Shown: positions 62,030 to 64,000 of the stretch, in pieces | Layout of the letters: each line of letters begins with the position of its first letter | Numbering within the stretch: the stretch's first letter is position 1 | Assembly: GCA_018894105.1 (NCBI GenBank) | Contig: CM032121.1 | Span: 39,650,230 to 39,714,229 of the forward strand | DNA length: 64,000 bases | DNA from: Jacaranda mimosifolia | Taxonomy: Eukaryota; Streptophyta; Magnoliopsida; Lamiales; Bignoniaceae | Direction: 5' to 3' | Notes under the pieces: generated by a model | The model's input: only the letters and a program-made list of their open reading frames with translations | What the model was told of the DNA's origin: nothing | Databases searched by the model: none | Program-made: the position numbers and the translations under genes

Positions 62030-62496
62030 GGAATTGTTTGGATATATTTTTTATTTGATTTTATTATGTGTTTTGGGAGAATAAATATTGAAAGAATTGT
62101 GGGAGAATGTGAAATGAAGGTTGGGGAATGTGATTGATGCTTGGTTATGTTTTTTGAAATAGTTAAAAAATGGGTTTTGAAAATTTTGATATGTTTGGTT
62201 ATGTTTTGAAATAGACACTTTTATACTGTAGATGTTAAATCAATGCCTTTGTGTTGGTATTTGGGGGGTGAAATTTGAGTTTAATAATTTCTTTAAATGT
62301 AATAATAATAATAATAAAATATGTTGTGATATATGTATATATATGTAGTGGAATAGAAAAATAAAAAGGGCGTTTATGATATTAGCCAAACAAAACAGGG
62401 GCATTTTGGGGTGTGAAATAATAAAATGGAAAGAAAAAAAATCAATTGCCATATTTGGAACGACGGCGTTCTAGGGAAACGTTCCCAAACAAAGCC
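62030..62496. mobile_element. Tourist-like MITE
   Basis: Inverted ends GGAATTGTTTGG and CCAAACAAAGCC (9 of 12 match) with TAA at 62027-62029 and 62497-62499. Inside has TTATTATGTGTTTTGGGAGA, a word repeated in the copy at about 63353. Confidence 0.7.
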
Positions 62497-62864
62497 TAAG
62501 CAATCAGCAATATAGATACTTAATTAAGTCATCAAATAAAAAATCTTCAACAATTGAAGAGTTTTGATAATTTGTGAAAACCAATGTTTATCCAAAATTT
62601 ATACACTTCATATTTTAAATGTGTTAGAAAGAATAGTTATTTATATAGATTCACATGTCACAATAATGTCATAACAAGGTGGATTTGTTAGTGGTTACCA
62701 AGTGGAGAATATGGATCATGTTTTTCGAACAATGGCTTACTAATCATAATCATCCTCATAGGAATAGTTTCACAAACGGGGAATATGATTTATGTTCCTC
62801 CATCAGTGCTATAAGAATCATTCCCAAATTATTATTCTAAAGTAAAGTTTTGTCCAAACTTTTA

Positions 62865-63171
62865 GGGCCCATTCGACTTTATTTTTATTTTCATCATTTT
62901 TTGAATTTGAAAAGTTAATTAGTGAAAATGAATTTGTATTTGGATAGATTGTTGAAAAAGTAATAAATATATTGGATTTAGTACGTTATAGGTGGAGAGA
63001 TATATAAATAATAAAATAGATAGAGAAGATATATAGATTATTGGAGACTGCGTCTTGAGAATGAAAATGAAAATAATTTTGGTTGAAAATGTGTAAAAAG
63101 TAATGTATTTCTATTTTCATATAATAAAAAATGTGAAAATGGAGTATGGAAATGAAACCAAACGGAGCCCC
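62865..63171. mobile_element. Tourist-like MITE
   Basis: Starts GGGCCCATTCGACTTTATTT after TTA (62862-62864) and ends GAAACCAAACGGAGCCCC before TAG. It belongs with the copies at 17073 and 18554. Confidence 0.65.
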
Positions 63172-63352
63172 TAGGTACACTTTTCTTGGAGAACATTTAA
63201 CAAGACTTCAGAGAAAGTTTTGATAATTAAACCAAAATAAAATCCAATGAAAAGAGGTTTTTCTTTTATTAAAATGTATTGGACTGTGGATCTCATAATT
63301 TCTTATGCCCATTTAATGTGTTATCAACATTCTAGTCCTACAAAGGTCAAGG

Positions 63353-63673
63353 GAATGTTTGGTTATATTTTTTGTTTGATTTTATTATGTGTTTTCGGAG
63401 AATGAATTATTAAAGAATGTGAAAGTGTATGTTTGTTTATGTTTTTGATAATACATTTTTTACTGTAACAGTCAAATTAATACTTTTTTTGTTGGATTTT
63501 TGGGATAAAAATGGAATTGAGTGCTTTTTTTAATATTAGAATAATAACAAAATATAATATATATAATATGTATGTATATATTGAAGAATGTGTATTTTGA
63601 AGGAAAAATGAAAATATGTTTGATTATGTTTTCCCAAAACAATGTTGTTCCGAGGAAACATAACCAAACAAAG
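63353..63673. mobile_element. Tourist-like MITE
   Basis: Starts GGAATGTTTGGTTATATTTT and ends AACATAACCAAACAAAGCCC. Same family as 62030-62496, sharing TTTGATTTTATTATGTGTTTT. CAA flanks both sides, possibly a changed TAA duplication. Confidence 0.6.
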
Positions 63674-63767
63674 CCCAAATAAATTAAAATTTTGATCAAA
63701 ACTCAGACTGATTTGTGGTCTTTCTTCAACTCATACTAATTTAAGATTTTAAGTTTAAGGGCCTTAA

Positions 63768-64000
63768 TTAGGACTGTCAATGGATCGGATTTTAATTTTG
63801 AATCCAATTTAGAATTTTTATCTGATTAAAATATCTTATGGATCAAATTTGATTATAAATACATGTAATTTTAAATAAGTGGATTAGATATAAAATTAAG
63901 CAATTTGATTTGTTAAAAATTGAATATGAATTTTAATAATTTTTTTATTAAATTAATACTCTTATATATAATATTAATAAAAATTTTAAAATAAAATTTA
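63768..64000. mobile_element. hAT-type element, cut by window end
   Basis: Starts TAGGACTGTCAATGGATCGG and then follows the element at 15358-16066 closely (GGATTTTAAT, GATTATAAATA, AAATTAAGCAATTT, TTATTAAATTAATACT). The right end lies outside the window. Confidence 0.65.

Larger units (their letters stand above)
60883..64000. other. 3' flank of raffinose synthase and repeat DNA
   Basis: 3' UTR to about 61.05 kb, then AT-rich DNA with two worn SINE-like scraps (about 61160-61275 plus, AGGGGTTCAAATGTA; about 61890-61975 minus), three Tourist-like MITEs and the start of a hAT element at the window edge. No gene seen. Confidence 0.5.

Noticed and set aside
1..64000. CRISPR arrays, operons, riboswitches, prokaryotic mobile elements
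   Set aside because: The window is plant nuclear DNA. Repeats seen are MITEs, SINEs, LTR and viral DNA; no spacer-repeat array with regular spacing was found.

Overview
This is a window of plant nuclear DNA, almost certainly from a eudicot. The genes are split by GT-AG introns, the intergenic DNA is very AT-rich, and it is packed with plant-type transposons, tRNA-derived SINEs and a decayed endogenous pararetrovirus. All gene families present are plant-specific or plant-typical: a DUF26 receptor kinase, COX5C, a ferredoxin-type DnaJ protein, chloroplast SirB, a GT14/DUF266 glycosyltransferase, DUF295 proteins and raffinose synthase. The species cannot be fixed from the sequence; an asterid would fit but is not shown.

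Layout. 1.4-4.4 kb: cysteine-rich receptor-like kinase (+). 6.5-7.6 kb: COX5C (-) with a leader intron. 8.6-11.1 kb: unrecognised two-span membrane protein (-), sharing a short divergent promoter with a chloroplast DnaJ-ferredoxin protein (+, 11.4-12.7 kb). 13.1-15.1 kb: sirohydrochlorin ferrochelatase (-), tail to tail with the DnaJ gene. 15.3-21 kb: transposon-rich DNA, including a tandem duplication of about 1.3-1.5 kb. 21.5-25.4 kb: GT14 glycosyltransferase (+, 11 exons, one probable GC-AG intron). 26.1-43.3 kb: two copies of a segment carrying a single-exon DUF295 gene. The first copy (28.8-30.2 kb) is a pseudogene and the second (41.7-43.1 kb) is intact. Between them lie an inverted endogenous caulimovirid locus (30.5-37.2 kb) and other repeats. 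43.3-57.8 kb: a gene desert made of MITEs, SINEs, Copia remnants and palindromes. 57.9-60.9 kb: raffinose synthase (+, 4 exons). 60.9-64 kb: more MITEs.

The genes form no pathway cluster. They are an ordinary set: signalling, respiration, siroheme synthesis, chloroplast protein handling, glycosylation and raffinose-family sugars. The receptor kinase, COX5C and raffinose synthase may keep an ancestral order also found in Arabidopsis (recalled, unchecked).

No new defence or biosynthetic system was seen. The most unusual parts are the viral inverted repeat with a hAT MITE dated by its empty site, the DUF295 duplication with SINE and solo-LTR insertions dated against it, long palindromic elements, and nested hAT-in-SINE insertions. 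Exon limits were read by eye from splice signals, reading phase and family knowledge; no search or RNA data was available.
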